A stretch of DNA of 11,142 nt from Nitrososphaera sp. (GTDB lineage: Archaea; Thermoproteota; Nitrososphaeria; Nitrososphaerales; Nitrososphaeraceae): positions 1 through 11,142 of the forward strand of contig JAKEIF010000122.1 of assembly GCA_022545875.1 (NCBI GenBank). Reading direction: 5' to 3'. The notes beneath the pieces are model-generated. The model was given only the letters and a program-made list of their open reading frames with translations, did not search any database and was not told the origin of the DNA. Numbering within the stretch: the stretch's first letter is position 1; each line of letters starts with the position of its first letter. Below are positions 5,800-11,142 of this stretch, piece after piece. A program made the position numbers and the translations under genes.

Positions 5800-6147
5800 G
5801 TGTTACGTTTGTCTGATATTGAAAATTCTAATAATATTTCTGCCGGCGATGAATTGACAATTATTGCCGGAACTGTGGTATTGAGCGAAAGCCCTGCCCA
5901 CCAGCTAAAGTACTGGAGGAAAAGATTTGGAGTAAAGCAGGCGGACCTTGCAAGAAAAATGGACATAACGCCGTCTGTACTTAGCGATTATGAAAAAGGC
6001 CGCAGGCCTTCGCCCGGTGTCAACTTTATCAAGAGATACCTAGTCGCACTTTACGAACTCACAAAGCAAGGGGGCGCCCGCGACGACAACGGTCTTCACG
6101 AAGTGGCTGCCGCGCCCGTTGCTGATGCACATATAAACCAGAACTAG
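5800..6147 (+). CDS. XRE/MBF1-like helix-turn-helix transcriptional regulator
   Basis: A 115-aa DNA-binding protein. Residues 34-75 are a clear XRE-type HTH: QLKYWRKRFGVKQADLARKM, then ITPSVLSDYEKGRRPSP with the typical SxxxYExGrR signature after the recognition helix. Residues 1-33 form a short strand-like N-terminal part (DELTIIAGTVVLSE), and 95-115 a low-complexity Ala/Asp tail. This layout resembles predicted archaeal regulators that carry one HTH near the middle. The GTG start at 5800 is the first after an in-frame TAG at 5767; TTG 5809 is an alternative that removes three residues. The tail is also where the promoter of the next gene lies. The target genes are unknown; the tautomerase and nitrilase genes just downstream are candidates by position. 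Confidence 0.85.
   Translation: MLRLSDIENSNNISAGDELTIIAGTVVLSESPAHQLKYWRKRFGVKQADLARKMDITPSVLSDYEKGRRPSPGVNFIKRYLVALYELTKQGGARDDNGLHEVAAAPVADAHINQN
6130..6137 (+). promoter_or_regulatory. TATA box of the tautomerase gene, inside the HTH coding region
   Basis: CATATAAA falls in the last codons of the HTH regulator gene and is centred 26-27 nt before the ATG at 6160. This is the expected position for a leaderless transcript of the tautomerase gene, independent of read-through from the regulator. Confidence 0.55.
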
Positions 6148-6159
6148 CTAGAACGGTTC

Positions 6160-6336
6160 ATGCCTCTCATTACCGTGGCAATGTATCCCGGGAGAACAGT
6201 CGAGCAAAAGAACGATTTTGCAAAGGCGGTGACTGACGCAGCTGTCCAGATCCTAAAGACAAAGGCCGAGCACGTGATAGTGGTTTTCGAGGAAAACCCA
6301 AAGGAAAACTGGTTTCAGACCGGCAAGCCGCTATAG
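6160..6336 (+). CDS. 4-oxalocrotonate tautomerase family protein (58 aa)
   Basis: A short gene: ATG at 6160, TAG at 6334-6336. The product starts MPLITVAMYPGRTVEQKNDF, a textbook tautomerase-superfamily beginning. After removal of Met, Pro1 becomes the catalytic N-terminal base, and Arg11 of the classic enzyme is matched by R in PGRT. A helix (AKAVTDAAVQILK) and second strand (HVIVVFEE) follow, then NWFQTGKPL. The Arg39 position of the classic enzyme is not conserved (Val/His here), so its natural substrate may differ from 4-oxalocrotonate. Subunits of this size normally form hexamers in the cytosol. The gene is 12 bp after the HTH gene and 43 bp before the nitrilase gene. Assignment to the superfamily is firm; the substrate is unknown. 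Confidence 0.9.
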   Translation: MPLITVAMYPGRTVEQKNDFAKAVTDAAVQILKTKAEHVIVVFEENPKENWFQTGKPL

Positions 6337-6345
6337 ACGGGCAAA

Positions 6346-6359
6346 ACTATTTCTATTTT
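6346..6359 (+). promoter_or_regulatory. TATA-like element before the nitrilase-family gene
   Basis: ACTATTTCTATTTT offers two overlapping TATA-like boxes centred about 25 and 30 nt before the TTG at 6380. Either supports that start and a leaderless or nearly leaderless mRNA. Confidence 0.4.
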
Positions 6360-6379
6360 GACCGGCTGCTCTGCAATAC

Positions 6380-7186
6380 TTGAAGAAGAAAATTGCGCTG
6401 GTGCAGATGCGCTCTTCGCAGAACAAGCAGGAAAATCTGCTCAAGTCAATAGATGCTATTTCCGAAGCAGCCGCCGGCGCAGCCGAGCTTGTATGCTTTC
6501 CTGAATTTCAGATGGCCTTTTCCCCCGCGAGCCAGCGGGCCAAAGAGCTTGCCTCTATTGCAGAGCCTATCGATGGCGAGTTTGTGACCGCACTTTTGCG
6601 AGCAGCGAAAAAGAACCGTATAGGCGTTGTTGCAGCGATTTATGAGAAAGGCGGCTCCAGTAAGGTCTATGATACGGCACTCGTCCTTAGCCCCGCAGGA
6701 ACGGTCTCTTCGGTCTATCGCAAGCTGCACCTCTATGATGCGCTTGGGTTCAAGGAATCGGCCAAGCTGGCAAGGGGGAAAAAAATCCAGGGGCCGGTGA
6801 GGACCAAGGCAGGCAACGTGGGTCTGCTTATCTGCTACGATCTCCGATTTCCAGAGCTCTCCCGCATACTCACACTCAAGGGCGCAAATGTTCTCGTTGC
6901 GCCGTCCGCCTGGGTGCAGGGCGAAATGAAGGAGGAACACTGGCTGACCATGGTGAGGGCCCGGGCGATTGAAAACGGATCGTATTTGGTGGCCCCTGAC
7001 CAGGTAGGGAACATCTATTGCGGCAGGAGCATGGTAGTCGACCCGTTTGGGGTTGTCCTCGCAGACATGGGGCAGCGTGAGGGAATTGAAATAGTCGACA
7101 TTGACAGCAAGAGGACCCTGGAAGTAAGAAAGTCACTGCCTCTATTGAAGAACCGCCGGGATGACGTCTATACGCTCAGCACGTAA
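6380..7186 (+). CDS. Nitrilase-superfamily carbon-nitrogen hydrolase (omega-amidase/Nit-like)
   Basis: A 268-aa cytosolic amidohydrolase. The catalytic triad is visible: E42 (CFPEFQ), K115 (YRKLHLYD) and C152 (LICYDLRFPEL). The four-layer alpha-beta-beta-alpha fold is implied by the N-terminal IALVQM strand and the RARAIENGSYLVAPDQVG segment. The YRKLHLYD and CYDLRFPEL motifs and the length resemble Nit1/Nit2-type enzymes, which hydrolyse omega-amides such as alpha-ketoglutaramate or deaminated glutathione. A repair role of that kind is an inference, and a nitrile substrate is less likely. TTG at 6380 fits the TATA spacing and gives MKKKIALVQM directly. It follows the tautomerase gene by 43 bp, and its 3' end overlaps the convergent small zinc-finger ORF by 11 bp. 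Confidence 0.9.
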   Translation: MKKKIALVQMRSSQNKQENLLKSIDAISEAAAGAAELVCFPEFQMAFSPASQRAKELASIAEPIDGEFVTALLRAAKKNRIGVVAAIYEKGGSSKVYDTALVLSPAGTVSSVYRKLHLYDALGFKESAKLARGKKIQGPVRTKAGNVGLLICYDLRFPELSRILTLKGANVLVAPSAWVQGEMKEEHWLTMVRARAIENGSYLVAPDQVGNIYCGRSMVVDPFGVVLADMGQREGIEIVDIDSKRTLEVRKSLPLLKNRRDDVYTLST

Positions 7187-7307
7187 GGGCGAGAAAGTGG
7201 TCGTTGTGAGTCGTCCTCCATTCGATCCTGCATTCATGCTTTTCCAGAGGGCACGGGAACCGCTCACTGCAGTATTCGCAGAGATGGGAATGGTCGCTTG
7301 ATGCCAT
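7176..7307 (-). CDS. Small C2H2-like zinc-finger protein (43 aa)
   Basis: ATG at 7307 on the reverse strand opens a 43-codon frame ending TGA at 7176-7178. It contains HLCEYCSERFPCPLEKHEC, which follows the zinc-finger pattern C-x2-C-x3-F-x3-L-x2-H. The fourth ligand could be C26 or a later His (H34, H37). The Phe-to-Leu spacing is two residues shorter than in the standard finger. The product is otherwise polar. Many archaea encode tiny single-finger proteins, probably DNA- or protein-binding, but their roles are mostly unknown. A weak TATA-like TTGATAAG lies about 26 nt upstream; TTG at 7310 is an alternative start. It follows topA on the same strand after 76 bp and overlaps the nitrilase gene tail by 11 bp. 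Confidence 0.6.
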   Translation of the reverse strand: MASSDHSHLCEYCSERFPCPLEKHECRIEWRTTHNDHFLALTC

Positions 7308-7337
7308 CAAGAATATTTCTACCCGTGTTCTTATCAA

Positions 7338-7395
7338 GCTAGTGCAATTGCGTTAGCGAAGTTCACTCTAGAGAATACACACGCTAGCGCTTTTT
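7338..7395 (+). terminator. Palindrome cluster with terminator-like fold and T-run on the + strand
   Basis: Seen in sequence: GCTAGTGC-AATT-GCGTTAGC (7338-7357) folds as an 8-bp stem with two G-U pairs when read as + strand RNA. Alternatively, GCGTTAGCG (7350-7358) pairs with CGCTAGCGC (7382-7390) with one G-U pair, directly followed by TTTTT (7391-7395). On the - strand the wobble pairs become A-C mismatches, so the fold favours rightward RNA, i.e. transcripts running past the nitrilase gene. CTCTAGAG (7366-7373) is a further palindrome. The T-run lies in the last codons of topA. A terminator role is inferred. Confidence 0.4.
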
Positions 7396-9438
7396 GGCGG
7401 GACACGAGAAGTTGACGCAGATCCGCCACTGCTTTGACCTCCGCGCAAAAACAACGCCGACGATAGGCCAGCTGCATGCGGGGCATGCTTTGCCAGTCGG
7501 CCTTATTCCCCCCTTTTGTGGCAGGGGCGCTGATGCCTTGCAGCCGCCCTCGGCATAATTTGAGCAACCCACAAATCGCTTCTTTGTCTTCCATGATTTT
7601 ATCATGCGAAGCTGGCCCTTTTTGCAAACAGGACAGCTGCCGATAGTTGCGGCCTGGTTTTTGTCAAAGGCCGCCGCCTCTACTATCTTGCCTCCGATCT
7701 CTATTTCTCTTTCCATAAAGGACGACAGCGACTCAACCAGCCTGTCGACAGCCGGCTCGATTGCCGAAGCGCTGTCACCTTTTCCCAACTCGATTTTCTC
7801 TAGTTGCTCCTCCATCCCCCTTGTGAGATCCGTCGAAATGATCGATGGAACGTATTCCTTCATGGACTCTATGACGGCAAGGCCAAGGTCAGTGACTTCG
7901 ATTCCCTCACGCGACGAGGCCACATAGTTCCTCTTCAAAAGCGTGGCAATGATATCGGCCCTCGTAGCCTTTGTGCCGATCTTTTCCTGCTCCATCTTGG
8001 CAAGCAGGCTCGCCTGGTTGTAGCGGCGCGGAGGCTGGGTGAACTTTTCGCTCATCTCCACTCCAAGATTATCAAGCCGGTCGCCTTTTTTCAGTTCGGG
8101 CAGGGAATGCCGCTCCAGATTCACGTATGGCCTGTACAGGACCATCCAGCCGTCGTAGAGTACTTCGACGCCATCTGCGACAAATTCATACCCTCCAATG
8201 TCAACTGAAACGTCAGCCCGCTGGGTAGTCGCCGAGTCGCCAAAAGTCGCCAGGAACCTTTTTACAATCAGGTCATAGACTTTGAACTCTAGGCCGCCTA
8301 GCTTGCTGCGGGGAGGCACTCCCGTAGGATAAATTGCGGGATGTGCAGGATCCGACATTTTTCCTTCATTTGGAATGAGCCTTGATCTGGAGAGCAACAT
8401 CGAGGCGAGTCCTCCATAGCTTCCGATTCTGGATAGCCCAGAGATGATCTTTGAGTAGCCAATGGATGGCGGAAGTTTTTGGCTCGAAGTGCGCGGGTAC
8501 GAGATCAAGGCCTGCAGGTACAGCTTTTCGGCAATCGCAAGCGTGTAGCCGGGGGAGACTCTCAGCACCCTGTACGCTTCGCGCTGAAGATCCCCGAGAT
8601 TGAATGGCGTCGGCGGGCGCAAGACTACCTTGCGGCTCTGAAAATTCGCGACCACCGCGTCTTTGCCCGAGCTCCCCTCAAGAACCGCGCTTGCTTCAGA
8701 CACGGTATCAATCCTTGGCTTGGCGTACTGCGCTGAAAATTTTTCTCCTTTGGCCAAGCTCGCTGTTACAGTCCAATACGGATCGGGAACGTGAAGCCTG
8801 ATCTCAAATTCTCTTTCCACCGCAAACGCAAGAGTAGGCCCCTGAACCCTTCCTATCGAGAGGTTGTGATATCCGCCCTTTGTAACCTTGAATGATCTCG
8901 AAAGCGCTCTTGACAGGTTGATTCCATACAGATAGTCAAGCATGTGCCGGGACCGTCCTGCCTCTGCCAACCCTTCGCTTGGAGCAGCCAGGCTCAGAAA
9001 TGATTCCTGTATCTCTTCGTCAGTGAGCGTGGAGAATTTTGCGCGCCTTGATTTTCCATACGCGCCGCCGCAGGCATATTCGAGTATGCTGTGGCCGATC
9101 ACTTCTCCTTCCTGGTCATAGTCGCATGCGTGCACAAACGACGATGCCTTCTGGGCCAGCTCGGATATGACCTTGATCGCCCGCGCCGCTCTAGCATTTT
9201 TTGGAAGCGGAGCCCATTCCAGGTCGAGAACCGGATACACGCTTCGGCTCGCTGTCACATCCGATATCCCATACAGGTGGCCTATCGCCGAAGTGATAAC
9301 ATAGCGCGAGCCGTCGCGGGTGACGTCAAAAACAGAAAGCCCCAAAGGCTTTGTCTCTTTGGCACTGCCAAGAGCGTGCGCTATCCTCCTTGCGGCGTCA
9401 GGCTTTTCGCAGACTACAAGGGTATACACGCGGTTCAT
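7384..9438 (-). CDS. topA: DNA topoisomerase, type IA
   Basis: A 684-aa enzyme that relaxes DNA by cutting and passing one strand. The N-terminal TOPRIM domain has E11 (VVCEKPDAA) and the metal site DYDQEGE (D106, D108, E112). IGRVQGPTLA (195-204) is the conserved domain IV motif. The active-site tyrosine is Y314 in ALISYPRTSS, and EKIGTKATRADII (485-497) is another hallmark. Two C-terminal zinc ribbons follow: C602/C605/C625/C633 and C652/C655/C674/C679. No helicase domain is present, so this is not reverse gyrase. GGAGGA lies just before the ATG (2 nt gap), a strong Shine-Dalgarno-like site that is rare in this window; GTG at codon 4 would be spaced more usually. It is divergent from the thiolase operon. 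Confidence 0.95.
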   Translation of the reverse strand: MNRVYTLVVCEKPDAARRIAHALGSAKETKPLGLSVFDVTRDGSRYVITSAIGHLYGISDVTASRSVYPVLDLEWAPLPKNARAARAIKVISELAQKASSFVHACDYDQEGEVIGHSILEYACGGAYGKSRRAKFSTLTDEEIQESFLSLAAPSEGLAEAGRSRHMLDYLYGINLSRALSRSFKVTKGGYHNLSIGRVQGPTLAFAVEREFEIRLHVPDPYWTVTASLAKGEKFSAQYAKPRIDTVSEASAVLEGSSGKDAVVANFQSRKVVLRPPTPFNLGDLQREAYRVLRVSPGYTLAIAEKLYLQALISYPRTSSQKLPPSIGYSKIISGLSRIGSYGGLASMLLSRSRLIPNEGKMSDPAHPAIYPTGVPPRSKLGGLEFKVYDLIVKRFLATFGDSATTQRADVSVDIGGYEFVADGVEVLYDGWMVLYRPYVNLERHSLPELKKGDRLDNLGVEMSEKFTQPPRRYNQASLLAKMEQEKIGTKATRADIIATLLKRNYVASSREGIEVTDLGLAVIESMKEYVPSIISTDLTRGMEEQLEKIELGKGDSASAIEPAVDRLVESLSSFMEREIEIGGKIVEAAAFDKNQAATIGSCPVCKKGQLRMIKSWKTKKRFVGCSNYAEGGCKASAPLPQKGGIRPTGKACPACSWPIVGVVFARRSKQWRICVNFSCPAKKR

Positions 9439-9568
9439 GATCCTCCAATTTTCGCATATTAATGCGATCCTTCACTTGACAAATTATTTCTCCGATAAAC
9501 ATCCGCCATGATTCATACACATCGACTGGATCGAAGCTATTTATAATACGGAACGCCTTTTTATTGAG
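9439..9568. promoter_or_regulatory. Divergent promoter region between topA and the thiolase operon
   Basis: A 130-bp gap with no coding potential. On the + strand TTTATAAT (9540-9547) is a strong TATA box centred 25-26 nt before the thiolase ATG, predicting a leaderless mRNA. On the - strand AAATAATT (9482-9489) would place transcription start about 22 nt before the topA ATG, leaving room for the GGAGGA site at 9441-9446. CGCAT-ATTA-ATGCG (9453-9466) is a symmetric 14-bp element in the topA leader/promoter and could be an operator; its centre is also TATA-like. Confidence 0.6.
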
Positions 9569-10735
9569 ATGAATAGCAAGGTTTGCGTTCTGGGCGCCGG
9601 CAGCACAAAATATGGAAAACTGAATGAAAGCATTATCGAAATTGCCCTAAATGCGGCCAAAGACGCCATCGACTCCGCCGGGATAACCCCGAAGGATATC
9701 CAGGCTGGATACATTTCCAACGTCTTTGGTGTCGCTGACAAGCAGGTGCACATGGCCCCTGTTATCATGAGCAACCTTGGCATATCCCATGTCCCGGGGC
9801 TCACCATAGAGTCTGCATGCGGCTCAGGCTCTGTAATGTTCCGTGAAGCTTTTGCAAACGTCGCGGCTGGATTTTACGACTGCGTGCTTGCCCTTGGCGT
9901 CGAAAAGGTGACCCATACAGGGACGGCCCACAGCACTACCCTGTTTTCTTATTGCTCTGACTTTTTCTATGAAGGAGGCAACGGCGCGTCTTTTCCGGGT
10001 TTGTTTGCTTCGATGGCGCGAGCCTACATGAATACGCACAAGGCCACCGAGGAAGACCTTGCCAACGTGGCAGTCAAGAATCATGAAAATGGAATCCTAA
10101 ATCCAAAGGCGCACGTGCGCAAGAGAATTACAGTTGACGACGTGCTGAAATCTGCAGTCGTTGCGTCGCCATTAAAACTTCTTGATTGCTGTCCGTTTTC
10201 AGACGGCGCATCTGCGACCGTGCTCTGCACCGAAGAGTTTGCCAAAAAGAGCGGGCGGCCGTACGTAGAAGTCATCGGCTCTGGCAGGGGTGCGTCACCA
10301 GCGGCTGTCCAGGCCCGCGAAGACATTACAACCATACCGAGCACCGTAGCTGCTGCAAGACAGGCCTACAAGATGGCAGGCCTTGAGCCCAAGGATGTAG
10401 ACTTTGCCGAAGTCCACGACTGCTTTACGATTGCAGAGATCATTGACATTGAGGACTTGGGGTTCTTCCCGAAAGGCAAGGCGGCTCACGCAGTCAGAGA
10501 TGGGGCGACGCGCCTCAGAGGAGAAATTCCAATCAACCCGTCAGGCGGCCTAAAGTCAAAGGGTCACCCGATAGGAGCCACAGGCGTTGGCCAGGTCGTT
10601 GAGGTGTTTGACCAGCTTACCGGCAGAGCCGGCGAGAGGACAGTTGCCGACGCCGAGATTGCTTTAACTCATAACTTTGGCGCCACTGGCGCGAGCGCAG
10701 CTGTGCACTTGTTCAGAAAGGTAGACAGAAGATAA
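9569..10735 (+). CDS. SCP2-type thiolase / acetyl-CoA C-acetyltransferase
   Basis: A 388-aa thiolase that joins or splits acetyl-CoA units (two acetyl-CoA to and from acetoacetyl-CoA). The nucleophile is C84 in ESACGSGS. The VHDCF motif (H284, C285) and KGHPIGATG (H333) are the other active-site blocks; the usual C-terminal Cys block is replaced by HNFGATG, as in the SCP2/archaeal class, where the HDCF Cys is thought to do that job. In several archaea this thiolase, a DUF35 protein and HMG-CoA synthase form a complex that channels acetoacetyl-CoA into the mevalonate pathway. In ammonia-oxidising archaea a thiolase also closes the 3-hydroxypropionate/4-hydroxybutyrate cycle by cleaving acetoacetyl-CoA. 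The window cannot decide between them. TATA box 26 nt upstream; DUF35 gene 6 nt downstream. Confidence 0.93.
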   Translation: MNSKVCVLGAGSTKYGKLNESIIEIALNAAKDAIDSAGITPKDIQAGYISNVFGVADKQVHMAPVIMSNLGISHVPGLTIESACGSGSVMFREAFANVAAGFYDCVLALGVEKVTHTGTAHSTTLFSYCSDFFYEGGNGASFPGLFASMARAYMNTHKATEEDLANVAVKNHENGILNPKAHVRKRITVDDVLKSAVVASPLKLLDCCPFSDGASATVLCTEEFAKKSGRPYVEVIGSGRGASPAAVQAREDITTIPSTVAAARQAYKMAGLEPKDVDFAEVHDCFTIAEIIDIEDLGFFPKGKAAHAVRDGATRLRGEIPINPSGGLKSKGHPIGATGVGQVVEVFDQLTGRAGERTVADAEIALTHNFGATGASAAVHLFRKVDRR

Positions 10736-10741
10736 GCAGGG

Positions 10742-11131
10742 ATGAGAGAATTGTCAGCACAAGAACACGGCACCCGTGAAAAGTTCATCGAGACTGCAGA
10801 GAAGCAAAAGATCCTTGCGCACAAGTGCGTCAAGTGCGGCCACCTTATGCTAGAGACCGTCCTATACTGCGAGAAGTGCTCGGCCTCAAAGTTTGAGGAT
10901 ATCGAGCTTGAGGGCGCGGGGACAGTCGTCACGTATACCATCCAGGCGGTTGCGCCGGAAGGCTTTGAGGACGCCGGCTCGTACGCGTGGGTGGTGTTTA
11001 AGGTTGACAATGCCTCATTGAGAGCCTCTGGATTTCTGCCCGGCGTCGAGAGCCCAAAGGATTTGCCTATAGGCACCAAGGTGAGAGTCAAGGGCTTTGA
11101 TCCAAAGCACGGCCTCGTTCTGCAAAAGTAG
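10742..11131 (+). CDS. DUF35 zinc-ribbon/OB-fold acyl-CoA-associated protein
   Basis: A complete 129-aa protein. Residues 1-26 form the helical start common in DUF35 proteins. A rubredoxin-like zinc ribbon follows with C29, C32, C43 and C46 (HKCVKCG and YCEKC). Residues about 52-129 form an OB fold (GAGTVVTYTIQ through GTKVRVKGF). In archaeal thiolase/HMG-CoA synthase assemblies, the DUF35 subunit bridges the enzymes and helps hold the CoA substrate. It is not itself known to be catalytic. Only 6 nt separate it from the thiolase stop, and AGCAGGG just before the ATG may serve as a weak ribosome binding site, so the two are co-transcribed. Any third gene (for example HMG-CoA synthase) would lie beyond the window edge. 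Confidence 0.93.
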   Translation: MRELSAQEHGTREKFIETAEKQKILAHKCVKCGHLMLETVLYCEKCSASKFEDIELEGAGTVVTYTIQAVAPEGFEDAGSYAWVVFKVDNASLRASGFLPGVESPKDLPIGTKVRVKGFDPKHGLVLQK

Positions 11132-11142
11132 AACTGTATGTA

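Noticed and set aside
6446..6940. 164-codon open frame on the - strand
   Set aside because: It lies wholly opposite the nitrilase-family gene, whose triad and motifs are intact. The antisense product is Cys/Arg-rich with no recognisable motif.
7804..8208. 134-codon open frame on the + strand inside topA
   Set aside because: It is antisense to the conserved core of the topoisomerase and shows no domain of its own.
9091..9462. 123-codon + strand frame running to the topA start
   Set aside because: It is antisense to the TOPRIM domain, and its end covers the topA ribosome binding site. No motif supports it.
10669..11091. 140-codon open frame on the - strand
   Set aside because: It lies opposite the thiolase end and the DUF35 gene, both well supported; the reverse product is low in motif content and typical of a shadow frame.
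1..11142. tRNA, rRNA, CRISPR array, insertion sequence or att site
   Set aside because: No cloverleaf with a T-loop motif, no regularly spaced repeats, no transposase or integrase frame and no long terminal inverted or direct repeats were seen on either strand by eye.

Overview
The window looks like chromosome of a Nitrososphaera-type ammonia-oxidising archaeon (Nitrososphaerota/Thaumarchaeota). This is inferred from archaeal transcription factor E, TATA boxes placed about 25-30 nt before many start codons, frequent TTG/GTG starts, a mid-range base composition, single-domain receivers, small zinc-ribbon proteins, and an SCP2-type thiolase paired with a DUF35 protein. No mobile element, CRISPR array, tRNA or rRNA was seen.

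Layout. Position 1-146 (-) is the 5' part of a gene of unknown function. After a 175-bp AT-rich gap comes a secreted, probably glycosylated 491-aa protein (322-1797, +). A signalling patch follows: a receiver-only response regulator (1966-2337, +), a convergent 70-aa hypothetical protein (2321-2533, -) and, divergent from that, a class III nucleotidyl cyclase with an N-terminal helix-turn-helix-like region (2621-3574, +). Next are TFE (3615-4130, +), a short exported protein (4179-4646, +) and a 64-aa zinc-ribbon protein (4726-4920, +). The last of these ends tail-to-tail, sharing a CTAG, with a family 5 uracil-DNA glycosylase (4917-5585, -).

The middle holds a possible 40-aa ORF (5623-5745, +), an XRE/MBF1-like regulator (5800-6147, +), a 4-oxalocrotonate-tautomerase-like protein of only 58 aa (6160-6336, +) and a nitrilase-superfamily amidohydrolase (6380-7186, +). 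Facing them is a 43-aa C2H2-like zinc-finger ORF (7176-7307, -), downstream of a type IA DNA topoisomerase (7384-9438, -). Divergent from topA is a two-gene operon of thiolase (9569-10735, +) and DUF35 Zn-ribbon/OB protein (10742-11131, +). This pair is expected to act in acetoacetyl-CoA chemistry, either the mevalonate pathway or the thiolase step of the 3-hydroxypropionate/4-hydroxybutyrate carbon cycle.

How the parts relate. Most genes seem to be separately transcribed from their own TATA promoters, often with leaderless or near-leaderless mRNAs. Only thiolase-DUF35 is a clear tight operon. Genes for genome upkeep and expression (TFE, UDG, TopA) are mixed with sensing genes (receiver, cyclase) and small metal-binding proteins. 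The points most worth a second look are the HTH-cyclase fusion with its altered active-site position, the short genes that are easy to miss, the 4-OT promoter inside the preceding regulator gene, and a terminator-like RNA fold over the 3' end of topA.
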